A stretch of DNA of 64,000 nt from NCBI RefSeq assembly GCF_051401765.1, contig NC_135073.1:620001-684000 (forward strand), written 5' to 3'. This document shows positions 45,721 through 58,080 of this stretch, in pieces. Below the pieces are notes generated by a model that saw only the letters and a list, made by a program, of their open reading frames with translations, had not been told where the DNA came from and did not search any database. A program made the translations under genes and the position numbers. Numbering within the stretch: the stretch's first letter is position 1; each line of letters starts with the position of its first letter. Source of the DNA: Calliopsis andreniformis (taxonomy: Eukaryota; Arthropoda; Insecta; Hymenoptera; Andrenidae).

Positions 45721-47593
45721 GAATTTAGATATTTAATTCAAATCGAATGAATTTTGATAGATCAATTTTATGTGAATGTAAGAATCTTTATATTGATTAA
45801 TTATTTGAACTGAGTATATTATGAACCTTGTTTTTAACTGTATGAACAGTTGACGGTACTCGTAAATGATACTGTTTATGAGGCAAAACAAGATGCTACG
45901 ATCTGGAAAAGACTCGTCTGACGAATTTTCTCCAACCCTTACACCTCTTTCATAACCCCCGTAGGGGATATATTTCGCTGAACGAGAGAGGGAGTTCGAG
46001 CGTTTCTAAATTCTATTGACCAATTTCTTCTGGAGAAAATAAGGAACCTCCTCTCCGTTAATGAACTGGTAGAACAGGAAACATTATCTTTAAGAAAATG
46101 TAAGCAACTCACGCGAAGCGAAAGTTGGCCGTGCCGAAAATGAAGCTGTTCTCACTCTAATCATTCGTTTAGGTTACGCTGTATGTATAATGAATCTGCG
46201 CGGAGTCAAGCATGCGACCCGAGTCCCTTCTCCGTTTCGTTCGGCTGCAGTCTAAATGTTTAGACTCTAGACACACCGACAGTTTATAGCGGAGAACATA
46301 TTGTCTTCAACGAACGTCCCTTTTTTTTATTTTTTTTAACGGGAAAGTCTTCAAAGAACTTAGTACCTGTTTAGTATAGGCAAGTAGAAAAATTTGATTT
46401 GGAATGCTTAAAAGCACTAAAAGGAAATCTGCTTCTTTTTGGCAAGAATTATAGTATCATTGGGCGAAACAGATCCTCTGCCATATCGATGTGAGGTCGT
46501 AGCGAATGAAACGAGGTATCGTCACAGGAGCCTTCGCGAAACTCGCCAATTCGTAATTTCGCGTATATTCACTTTCGTTATTCTTGTATACAATTTTGTA
46601 ATTATTAAACTGTCTACAAATATTACATCGTCTATTGCCCATTCGAATTATCGACGCTCAATTGCTTTTATAATTGACGTAATAAATTTATATGGTTTGT
46701 CGCAATTCCGTGCGATACAATCACACAATCGTCGTATCGCACGCTGTATGCAGTTTTTATGCGAATACAGAAACTGAGCGCCGAAAGGTTCTCATTTCAA
46801 ATTCTAGAGCACATTGACGTATTGCATGTCACTTCCCGAAATCAATCATTTCCATCTCTAATCGTGCAAGGTGTAGGTGCATTCCGTTTGATTGAATAAT
46901 TTGCAAAAAATGTAGATAGATGTCGCGGGCAACAAGATGTTCAATTTGCGATAAAAGATATTACATATTCATGCGTTCTAAGCACGTTCATTTTGACGCA
47001 GGAGACCCCGCACATCTCAAATATTGAAATATGTATAACGCTATTTGGCTCCACAAAGGTGTTGCACTTACATTCTCGAGGCTTGAGGACATACACAGGC
47101 ACCCTAGCAACATGCACATACGCTCTCCCCCACACATACATATGCGCGATGTTGTTTTTCGACGACGATTCCAAGGAGAAGGCAAGTAGTACAACAACTG
47201 TAATTTAGAATTTTGAACGTCAAAGGCCAGAATATATCAGAGTAGGTAAATCTATACGCAAAGCATTGTCGTTACACATATTCCGAACGCCGCCGTAATG
47301 ACCAAAAATGAGAATGTTTTCGAAGTTTTCTTTTTTGGAGCGTAACACATGAAATACGTGGGTAGGCACGAAAACAATTTGTTTTATCTTTTAAGTAATA
47401 CAATGTGTATTTTGATGTACCTATGTATATTTTGTACTTTTATGCACAGTTACATTTTTCATGAATTAATACAAAGCCGCAACCAACTTATGATACTTAC
47501 CGATCAATTTTCTTAAATACCAAAGTTTAATTATTTGAAAACTGGAAGTGTTTGGAAATAGTTTCCCTCTTAGTTGAATATTTACAATGTAAT
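45721..47593. other. No supported gene
   Basis: The interval 45900-46300 is less AT-rich. A 112-codon plus-strand frame at 46439-46777 and overlapping frames near 46941-47208 on both strands are not recognised. Confidence 0.4.
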
Positions 47594-47595
47594 TA

Positions 47596-49210
47596 CAGTG
47601 AGTGTAAAAAGTATTCGTACAGTTGTCAGTTTGAACAAAAACTTTGCAGAACTTTGTTTATTACAAAAATATTTTAAGAAAAACGTACATACATATTCCT
47701 AGAAATCTCTGAAACAAATGTCATTAATAAAAAACTAGTTATTTATGTTTAATATGAAAATATTAACAAATTTCCAAAACTTAGCAGAAAATTTCCGTAT
47801 AATAAGTATTCGTACAGTCCTTGATTCGTAACATTTTACATAGAACAATTACAAGATAATCTATGATATGTAAACATACTTAGCATCAGTATGTCTGGAG
47901 ACGCTGTTGGTATAGGTAGTATCCTAAATTTAAACATTATCCACTGTAAAATGGGACGAAAAGGCAAGAAAACCTCTGAAGAAGAAAGGAAAATTGTTAT
48001 AAATTTACATAATAAGTGACATAATAAGTGCAAACAACTGAGTGAAATTTATAAAATTTTAAATAGACCGAGGTCCACGATTTGAAAAATCATTGACAGA
48101 TATGGTGATCGAAAAAATGTAAAAAATAATACAAGAAATGGACATAAACGGATAATAAATGAGTACACCGACCGATGGATAATTCGAAAACAAAGCAAAA
48201 TCCAAAGATAAGTACGGCAAAAATAACAGCTGAACTTAAAAATGATCTGAACATTAATGTATGCAATAGTACAGTGTGTAATTTTTTACGGGATAGAGGA
48301 TATCACGGCAGAGTAGCTCGTAACAAATATTTCGTAAATGAAATTAATAGAAAGAAACGATTGCAATTCGTGAAAGAGTACGTTAATGTTCTTGTGGAGT
48401 ACTGAAACCGTATTATATTTACTGATGAGAGTAAATATAATATATTTAAGTCAGATAGACGATGTATAATATGGCGGAAAAAAAATATTGAGCATGAAAA
48501 AAGAAATTTGAAGCCGACCGTAAAGCTTGGAGGAGGATTAGTCACAGTTTGGAGCTGTATGAGTGCGAGCGGGGTTGGATCTCTCTATTTTATCGATGGT
48601 ATCATGGATCACAAAATGTACATCGATATTCTAAAAGAGCATCTTCAGGCTAGTGCAAGTAAAATGGAGTTACAGGACAATTATATATTTTTGCAAGATA
48701 ATGATCCGAAGCATAATGCTTATAATACACGTCACTGGATTCTGTATGTATAATATGCCGCAGCAATTAAAAATTCCTCCGCAGTCTCCAGACGTCAATG
48801 TGGTAGAGCACTGATGAAGTCATCTTGAAGAAAAAATTCGGAACCATCACATTTATTCGAAACAAGATTTAAAAAATGCACTTTTAAAGGAATAGAACGA
48901 AATTTCCAGTAGTATACCCAAAAATTTAGTAAATTCGATGCCATAAAGGCTTAAAGCTATTATACAATCTAAAGGGAATCCCACTATACACTAAAATAGC
49001 AAATAGATAGATTTTTGTTACGTTTGTGAACTAAAATTTATAGTTTTCGTTTTAAAATTAGAAGTATACGGAATTTTATTAATGACATTTGTTTTAGAGA
49101 TTTCTAAGAATATGTATGTATGTTTTTGTTAACATATCATTGTAATAAACAAAGTTCTGCAAAGTTTATCTTAAAGTTGTTTACTGTACGAATACTTTTT
49201 ACACTCACTG
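47596..49210 (+). mobile_element. 1615-bp Tc1-like element with 137-bp inverted repeats
   Basis: Both tips read CAGTGAGTGTAAAAAGTATT on their own strands. The first 27 bp match exactly, and similarity continues for about 137 bp (47596-47732 and 49074-49210). TA flanks both ends (47594-47595 and 49211-49212). The size, tips and inner transposase relic all fit a structurally complete Tc1 element whose gene has decayed. Confidence 0.95.
47951..48994 (+). pseudogene. Dead Tc1-like transposase
   Basis: Begins MGRKGKKTSEEERKIVIN at 47951. A stop lies in a short ATAATAAGTG duplication near 48018, and a second replaces a codon in the helix-turn-helix region (RSTIxKIIDRYGD). The frame shifts near 48175, after which it is open to 48405 (KRLQFVKEY). 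The Trp codon before the first catalytic block is TGA. That block reads RIIFTDESKYNIF, with the Asp kept. An open piece at 48508-48753 has the GGGLVTVWSCMSASG and LQDNDPKHNA motifs. After another frame break, PPQSPDVNVVEH carries the Glu. It ends near 48994 (IIQSKGNPTIH). All three catalytic residues survive, but at least four stops or shifts prevent translation. Confidence 0.9.
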
Positions 49211-49212
49211 TA

Positions 49213-50620
49213 TGTAGTCCTTTTATTTTCTTTCTCTATAGAAAATAAGTTATCCATTTCTCTCTCTTTGGAAATATTTACGGCATTTTATATTCTTTTT
49301 CTAGATTTGAAAAAGAACGATTACTGAAGCGAAGTAACTTCTAATTGAATGACTCTTAAACTGAATACAAGATACACCAGAATCGAGGTAGAAATGATTT
49401 ACTGATGAATACAGGTCGACAGAGCTTCAAGGATTCTAGTCATTGAGACGATTATATGGTTCAAGAAGTATGGATATACAATAGTTGAGTTTTAACCGAG
49501 ATCGATGGTGCGCGTTCGGCCTAATTAGATTTCTAAAGTGTCTGTCGAAAATCATATAGCTGATACTCTGACAGAGGTTAACATTTCAGGGTATCGTAGT
49601 TCATTGAATTATTGCACAACAGTATGCAGCATGGTGCTACCTTGAGTAATATTCTTGTTTCACTCGTATGATAAGTAGTTCGGACCTAAATAGTCGTCAG
49701 AACATCAATTTGTCGGAGAACACATCCACTGTAATCACTGGACAGAGACACACAATGCTGCGTACTTTTTCCATCAAGTGCAAAATTGGACTTTCATAGT
49801 GTTGCTGTTTTTCGTTGAGCATAGCTAGTACTAGAGTCAATTGTGCTTCTAGCTTGTGAAACAACGCTCGTTTACAAAAGTTAGAATACGTTTGAACGTT
49901 GCAAAATATAGATAACACCTCATATTAAATTTGTATGCTTCTTTTAGCAATTATCTGAGATATTCTACAAAGAAAAAAACCGTATCTTAATTTCCGTATT
50001 CTAAATTTCTTTACATTGTTTTAAAGAGCATTTTCAATTTTAATATATTATAAAATTTGCTTTATCTGTCTGTGGTTTAAAGAATTGCTTACACTATAAC
50101 TAAATCATTGAAATATATTTACTTAACAACTAGAAACTAGAGAATTATTTTCGTTTTCAATTTTAACAACCCCTCATGAGATTAAATCATTATTTTCAGT
50201 CACAGAACTACTTGATGATAGAAAATGTTCCAGTTGCGAGGTATTTTAGCATTCCTATCCCAAGGAAAATATCACATTGTAAAAATCTCAGACTTGAAAA
50301 GTTGGATTTTCGCCAAGAACTATCATTTTTCAGACAACTGTACGTTACAAATTGCCGTGCTGTGCACACGTATTCAGTTAAACTTAAAACTTAATTTTTC
50401 CACAAATTCTTGCATTCTCTATTTTTGAACTTCTTGTATAAACTATAGAGTGGATAAGAAGTCATATTTCCTTTTCGTTCAAATGTAAATATTGTAAAAG
50501 TAGATGGAAATGCAAACTTTAATTAGGAAAGTCTTTATCAATTCAAATTAATTCTTCTGTAGGTCAGGAAATTATACAAATTAAATAATAACGTTCACAA
50601 ATTTGGTAAAAATAAAACTT
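49213..50620. other. No gene seen
   Basis: AT-rich. Frames of 64-73 codons at 49697-49918 and 50176-50428 have no known domain. Confidence 0.45.
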
Positions 50621-51036
50621 GGTGAACTTGCCGAAAAGATCAGCCCCCATCATTTCGATGATTTTTAAATATATAATACAGAGCCTCTGATATCACTAGA
50701 TTAAATTCTACCTATATATATGTGTCACTGATTTTAAGTGGTGTATGTGAGTTGTTCAGTGTATAAGTACTTAATACTCGGTGGGGGTCATATGGTTAAC
50801 ATTAGGTGTTCTTATGAATATTCTTATAATTTTTGTGGTCCAAGTATAGTTTGAATTAGAAAGGTTGAAATAGTGCATTTCTATTATTGTAATTTGTATT
50901 ACCGAAAAAATATATATTATATTTCATTAGTGTATTCTATATTCCTCGTATTCCCTTAGACACGACCTAGTGGTAACTGTGCACTTAACATCCTATATTT
51001 CAAAGTTATCGAAATCGGTGATACGGACGACTTCTT
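50621..51036. repeat. Weak foldback-family copy F5
   Basis: The left part (50621-50680) reads GGTGAACTTG, then CATCATTTCGATGATTTTTA, like the arm of F2. The right part (50990-51036) reads TTTCAAAGTTATCGAAATCG, an inverted version of the same core. The remaining arm sequence does not align convincingly. Confidence 0.4.
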
Positions 51037-52964
51037 AAAATGTAATTACGGAATGAAAACATGATTTCATTAGGTGTAATGATCTTATGTTCCAAGCCTA
51101 AGAATATTGAAATACAGTGTTACTTAATTTTAACTAATTGTAAGTAATGTATTTTCATTATGGGCACAACAATAAAAAAGCATGAGAACTAACTATACGT
51201 GTTAGCGAGTAAGGCATTGAATATATGTAGAATCTTTTGCTTACAATTACCTACATTTTTCTGGGTGGGGAGATGAGTATCTTAGGTCTTAGGTTATTGT
51301 TAGTCACTATGTAGCTGAAACTACGAGTTTGGTCTTTCATGTTGAAAGTTTGCGCAAACAGTAACATTGTTTTGGACAGACATTCCTTATTGAAATATCG
51401 ATCCTTTATCAATCATAATAATAAGCTACTCATTCAGCACTTATTCTTCTTTATCTTATTACTCATGTATAGACATGTGTATAACGTAACTAAAACTAAT
51501 GTATAAAGAAGTAGACTTAAGAATGTGAATGATGTTCTTTCTTAATGTCTTTCTATTATTGGTTTATTACTTAATACATATCTACATTCTTTATTTGCAA
51601 AATTCAATTTTTGAAAAGTTTTTTTTTTAATGTTCTACTACGAAACTAGAAATCGTTACTTGTAAACCTCTGCCCTACGTTTTCTTATTTGACACGCGCC
51701 GCGTCATTCGAATATTCTCATCCTTATTATAATACATGTGATTAGGTAGGGTAGTTTCATATAGCGAAGGACATCACACATGCACATTTTTTGTACAATT
51801 TCCTTATCATTTATGCTTCACATACGTATTATATTTCATGATGTACGGAAGCGATTTCAACGTTTCGACAGAAAGTGAAATCCACTGATGGAAGTAGGTA
51901 AATTGATCTCCATGGTAATACGACGTTCTGCAATATACAGTTCGTGATAATAGCATGTTTTCAATCAATTTAATACATTCCGTACCACAGGAGAATTTCA
52001 GCTTTCCGATAGTAGGTATGTAGATGTACCTAAGTATGTATAATCAACCAAAATTATCGTGTGCTACCACTACAAATATATCAGCAACCTAACCAATCCA
52101 ATTGTTTGAACCAATGCCACTGATTGATTTGACTGATAGGTTATAGCATGCAGTGTGGCGTAGCATAAATCGAAAACACTAGCTTAAAAATGTCAATAAA
52201 AATCAAACTTGTCGTGATATGATGGCATTGTAGACACAGTACCAATTAAACTGCTATAAAATCTTGATTTTGCGCTTTATTGACAAGTATCGCGACGTTT
52301 ACTGCGTAGCAACAATAAAAATCATGACCTTATGCTGCAAGAGGTACATATTTCCAATATTGCTTGAACACATTCAAGCGTTCACAATTACAAATTAATG
52401 ATAAAAACGGTTTTCATTGCACGCTGAAAGCGCATAGCGTATATCCGTAAAATTGAATTGTCTGTTAGCGTTTGTAGCCCTGACGAATAGCGTGTGCTTT
52501 GACACAATCGCGGCATCGTAACTTGATAAAACGCATACTACCACTTCTATCCACAAGCTTAGTTGAAATTCACAAAGGAACAGTGGTGTCCGCTTGCTTC
52601 TGCCGACGTTTTATCATTTACGCGAAATTATTTCGAAATCTGTAACTTGCGGTGAAAGCAATCAGCGTAACTCGGCAGGAAAAGCGGAGTGAGGATGGGA
52701 AGAGTTGAGCTTGTTGCTCGTCTAATTGCGAATGCGAACTTTTATGGAAGCTCCTGTAACATTTCAGAAATCAATTATAACTTGAACTTTGGGGTGTGAA
52801 TTTTCAAGATGATAAATAGAACATGTTTGCGCCATTTTTAATAATTTATAATGTAAGCTAAAGCCGTGTCAACCATTTTGAATCATCTTTTGCTCACATG
52901 TGACGGTACACTTTCCACGTTATCTTTGCCTCATTCGATTCTTGAATTTTCTATACATGGAGTA
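51037..52964. other. No gene seen
   Basis: Mostly AT-rich. The interval 52380-52740 is richer in GC and CpG and could hold conserved non-coding sequence, but no motif stands out. Confidence 0.4.
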
Positions 52965-53060
52965 TATACAGGCTGTGTCCATAAGTATATCTGATTTAAG
53001 ATCTACACGACTTCCAGTAACAGTTCCAATAATAACAACTGCAAAGAAGTACAGTCAACG
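52965..53060. repeat. Possible mariner-like end
   Basis: TACAGGCTGTGTCCATAAGT (52967-52986) resembles mariner-family terminal repeats. No second end and no transposase motif were found nearby. Confidence 0.3.
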
Positions 53061-56000
53061 ACAATAAATATAGTTCTACAGTATTTTGTTAAATTAATAC
53101 GCTTCATGACATCGACTAAAGTTTAGTCACTAAACTGTCGATCGACAGAAAGTAGATAGCACAAGCTAGGTCTTGATGTTTAAAATACTGTTGCTCACAA
53201 ATGAGCTCTGTTATATCGCTTTCCCTCCTACGTGTCGTATTTTGATTGTGAGGAATACGTATACGTACAATGTGGCATTAACCAACGTGCATGTGTATGG
53301 TAATGGAGACAAAATGGGGGAAGTCTGTTTTACCCATGACTAAAGCTTGTATAGGACTGATTTAAAGCTCACACTCGCATCGAGACACATAGTATATGTA
53401 CATATATATATAAGGTCATCTAGCATATGGTGAACAGCTTCACTTAAACGCACACGCTGACTTTTAACTCACAGTAAACGATTATTTTGGAATGTACATA
53501 TGTAGGGGTTGGTATCGTTGAAAGGTTTAAACGGTCAATCGAATATACAAGGTATACCCCCCCTCCCATATGCGTTGAAATATGTACGTAATATGTACGT
53601 AAGAGGGTGAGAGAGACGCTCGAGTAGAAGAAACATCTTTTCTGAGAAAATATTTGATTTACCACTTTTTTGTAATAATCGAGGCTGTGACAGTGCGGTT
53701 TGGCGTGAAATGAAACATGTTCCACATGTTTCGAGGGATAGGTTCTTATATTTGAAGGATAGATTCAGGTTCTTACATGCGTAAACATGTAAACTTATTT
53801 ACAAAATTCATGTAAACATATGTTTAGCAACGCTTAGTGTTCTAGTTACACGCTATTTTGGATTGCGTAAAACACTGACTCAAATTTCCTTAAAAATAAG
53901 AAAAACGTGAAACACTTTTAGAACACGTTTTTCAAATCACGACCAGAAAGCAATTCAATACGAAGTATATTTTCGTAAACGTTCTTTTTTGAGTCATGTC
54001 ACTTTTGAAGTGAAGCTGCGAAATGTATGTGTACGTATACGTGTTCGTGTGTATGTGTGGGTGTGTGTAGGTTTATGTTTAACATTTTACTGAAAATTTT
54101 ACTTTATAACATTTAAATAGCATACCACACATTTACACGCTTGTTATGACTGTGTATTTCCACTTCGTCGCATTACCTAGCACTCATAGAACCTGTATTT
54201 TTGTCAATCAGCGAGGCACTGATATAGCAGTTGCATATGGTCTTATTCCCCCATAGACTCATTCTTCTTCCTTCACGGCGCAGCACTTCTGTGACACCTT
54301 GTTTTGTCTTCTTTTTACCGAGTGCTCAGAAAGGCAGTGAAACTACACGCGCAAGGTTAGAGGTTGGTGATGTCGAAAAGGCACGCGCGCATAAAAGCTG
54401 TGTGCGAGACCATGCGCCGCCTTTCTGTCCACATTCTCCCTTTTTATCGATCCTTTGCACCTTTTTTGCCCTTTCATTGACGCATCGCACACCATCTCTT
54501 CTGAAATGTGATTTTAGCTTGGTGTAAAATGTGCTTGCGAGTGTACAGTAATGTAACTGAATGGCCAATCTTCTGGCACATTAAGGAAGTGTAACTGACA
54601 AAAGTGGCCAAGTAGCTGTACGCGAAACAAGTTACTCATATTCTATGACTAGCTTTCTGTGAGCAGTTTGTGTTTCAGTTTCACACTTTCCATGCTAAAG
54701 TACAAATATGTACTTACCGAACCAGATTTACAATTAGTTATCTCATAAGGTAAAGATTCTGATCATTATTTCCTTATCAAATTCCTACTTATTATTAGTA
54801 TATTTAAAACCTAGACCATTCGCAATACAGTACTCTAAGAAGTACTTTCTGTACTTACATTTCATTCTTGTAGAGCAGTGTTTTCTATCCTTTTTAAGTT
54901 TGCGATATATTTTAGAACTAATTAGGTTTTCTATCACGGTCTTTCACGGCATAGTTGTAAGGATGACAATTTTTATTTACTTCAAATGGTAACACGTTTT
55001 ATCACTTCTTACAGTTTATTACTTAATTTAAAAATGTTACTAAGTATACAAATATTTATAATATTAACGTATACGTTTTATACGTTGACAGAAAATCATA
55101 TAATAAAACATTATATCACGTTTACGTTACTCGATCAAGTATAAAATACAGGAGAAAATTTTCTCATAAGATACTTGCGCTTGATGTTGAGCACATCATT
55201 TCTTTATTCGAGGATGAATATTAGATAAGGTCACACTGAATTCTTCTTCCAAAGAGAGTAGTCTTTTTTTCTTTCTAATTTTAATTTAAATCATTGTCAT
55301 ATATTTCCATTCGCATAAGTAAGAAGTAGAGAAAGGTAACAAAACTTTTATGACTGCTTTATCAAAAGCAGTTGGTAACTCGGAAGATATTTTAAAATTA
55401 AAATTTAATTAGAGTTTACAATATTTTCAAAGTTCTGCCATTTTTTATTTGTATCAGTTCTGCTTCGATTAAAGATTGATTAAAATTTTCAACAGTAGCA
55501 ATACGTAAGAATGTGTTTCTGACCCAGTCATTAATTTGAATATTCCATGAAGAAAAGTAATGATAAATTTATCTTCTAACGTTGTCAATGTTCAAGTATT
55601 ACCATCAAATATATTGTAGTTTTTGATGTTTTCTTTGCAAAGAGAAGTACATTTGTATAAGTTACTATGTAAGAAAGCATGCTATGTGCCATCAAATGTC
55701 CAAATGTGATGTTTTTCGTGACGAAACGGTGAAATAGATTACTTTTCGTAGCAAAACTGAAACATGCTACTATTTATAAGAAGAAATGAAATGTATTCTT
55801 TTTCATACACAGTTGAAATAGGTTACTTTTTGTAAGACAAATGAGACGTACTTTTTTAACGCACGTCGCGTCGCGTCGCGTCGTATTAATGTTAAGTGAT
55901 TCACTTTCATAGCTTCGCATAATTTAGAAGAAATTGCAAAATTTATTTGATCTACTTTTAATAAAATTGACGAGTTTTATTATTTGCCCAAGAACCGTTT

Positions 56001-56674
56001 CTCACTTATTGCCAGGATATTTAAGAATTAAAGTTCCTCTACACATCATATTCCTCATTAAATCTTATCGCACATACGTTCCCACATTTTAACTTAACCC
56101 ACTGCTCTTTAAAAGTCCCTTCTATGTCTCTCTTATTCCAATAACCCTCCACATCTATCTGGTTCTTTCTTTTTACATATTGTTTGCAATATGTCGACTT
56201 GTCAACTCTTGACCAGAACCGCCTAGATGAATGTCATTTTATTTGTAGATTATCTTTTAGTATTAACCTTTTTGTTCAAAATTTGACAGATTTTGACACT
56301 TTCCTTCCTAACTGCGTAGCTGTAGCCGTCTAGGTCTAGATCTGAGCGTATCAAAGTACTCCTGCATGCAAAATTAATATCTCGATATCTCAGATCTTCC
56401 TATTCTAATTTACATGTATGTGTTCATTCTACGCGCACGGCGGTACTTAACAATGCGGCAGTCGTTAAAGTCCATTACACACTGCTTCAAAGAAATAAAT
56501 CACTATCAAAGTTTTTGGACGTTTTGGCCGCAGGAAAGATGCACTGCTAGCGTCACGATCCACTGAACTACATACTTGGCGCGAGACGCTGCTGCGTTTC
56601 CTGATGAGTAAATTAAAAGATTCAAATAATCCAACTTCGTTGATTCTAAATTTCGGTTTGCAAAAAAGATAACT
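53061..56674. other. Long stretch without a supported gene
   Basis: Contains a GT-rich tract (54024-54075), a CGTCG pentamer repeat (55864-55883), and opposed frames at 54231-54568 on both strands that cannot both be real. The interval 54260-54500 is less AT-rich. No domain was recognised. Confidence 0.4.
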
Positions 56675-57188
56675 AGAGTTGATCTGAGCTACATTTTTTA
56701 GCGGGGAGGGTTTTTTTAAATAAAAAAATTTGTTCTAAACCTCCGAATAAGTTGAATTCACGCGGTTGTATAGTAACAGCCCCTCCTCGAAGCCCTCCCC
56801 ACTAAAAAATCTAGCCCAGACCGACTCCAGTCACCTTTTTCACCTAATATTAAATTAATCTATGTTGTGACCGGTCATACAAACCAAAATTTAGAATGAT
56901 TGAAATTGGTTTACTTGAATCATTTAATATACCCGTTATATATGTATGTTGCCTGCCGACCACCGCGCATATGTACAAAACGGTCGCACATTGACGCATA
57001 CCTGCCATGGACGCACACATATAGATAGTATTCAATTGTATACTACTAAAAATTTTGTGCAAATATCTCCGAAACCAAAGCAGACCGCCAACTATTTCAA
57101 AGGAAAAAGTTATTCAAAATATCCTTCTTTGTAACATGTTTCAAAACCATTGAAATCGATGAGGGTCCAGTTAATCTGCAACTTGACC
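56675..57188 (-). repeat. Foldback-family repeat, centre plus right arm (copy F4)
   Basis: The right arm (about 57020-57188) ends GTTAATCTGCAACTTGACC, the complement of the start of copy F1, and matches it through the CATTGAAATCGATGAGG region and the GAAACCAAAGCAGACCGCC block. The centre has its own inverted pair: 56675-56711 (with TTTTTTAGCGGGGAGGG) and 56790-56828 (with CCCTCCCCACTAAAAAA). No left outer arm was found. An open frame across the arm (56850-57062 minus) is not a gene. Confidence 0.7.
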
Positions 57189-57920
57189 AATTAATAATAA
57201 TTAATAAAAGAACAAGTATTTTATTAGATTATCTGAAGTACTACGAGACTTAAACCTGAAGCATTCTTTTGATAAGTAATTTTATTCTCTTCGGCATACT
57301 ACTATTACTCCACTATTTAAGGTTTAATCAATGTTTCACTAATATACGTATCTTCAAATAATAGAAATTTTGAATATTCGAAGTTTGGTTAATCGAGGTT
57401 TTACTGTATATGTACATATGTATGTCGTTTCCTTGTTAGGTATGTTAGCATCGAGATCAGATCGCGTTAGCATTTTCCCATAGCGAGTCAATTTATTTTT
57501 CTTAATATATCAAAGTTTCTTTAGTTCTCTCTATCAACGCTTAACAGATTGTACGAGTTTATATGGAATATTCAAAATTATACTGCATTAATAACCATAA
57601 ATAAAGGAAAATTCGTGGATAACAAGCGAAATCATTAGCCATGTAACGAACTGAATAATACATAATTCGGGTAATAATTCGAGCCTCTATTAACAGTCGC
57701 CGTGTTTCATCTTGCTCTTTCTTGCTTTTCTTTTCTTTTAATATTAGTTGTATCTGTGGTTTCTCTGTCCACCTTTTCCAGCATACCATTATGTATTTAC
57801 CCTCTCCTTTTACTTTCTACTTAATAAACGTATCTACTATCTATCTATCCATTCGTTCAACCTCACGAGTCGAGAAGAACCGGAGGCAAAATCGACTTAC
57901 AGACGCATAAATAGTCACTC
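57189..57920. other. No gene; possible Tigger-type end
   Basis: TTAATCGAGGTTTTACTGTA near 57388-57407 looks like the right tip of a pogo/Tigger element, but no left tip was found upstream. Short frames near 57559-57910 are not recognised. Confidence 0.35.
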
Positions 57921-57924
57921 TACC

Positions 57925-58080
57925 TTTCTTCCCTCTTCTCTCTTTTTCCTTTCTCTAGTCCGTCTTCTCTCTCCTTCTTTTCTGTAGTCTTCTCCCTTTT
58001 TCCTTTCTGCAGTCGCCCTTCTCTCTTTTTCTTTTCTGTAGTCCCTCGTCTCCCTTTCTCCTTTCTGCAGTCCCTCTGTT
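57925..58080. repeat. 29-bp pyrimidine minisatellite, five copies
   Basis: CTTTTCTGTAGTC or CTTTCTGCAGTC words recur with AGTC at 57957, 57986, 58011, 58040 and 58069, so the period is 29 with one 25-bp unit. Apart from the T/CAG the plus strand is almost purely C and T. The minus strand gives purine-rich frames (57915-58197) coding Arg/Glu/Lys repeats, which I take as artefacts. Each unit looks like a 3' splice site on the plus strand. Confidence 0.85.

Noticed and set aside
54231..54568. 98-codon plus and 80-codon minus frames over the same bases
   Set aside because: They overlap on opposite strands, have no domain, and sit in a locally GC-rich patch where stops are rare.
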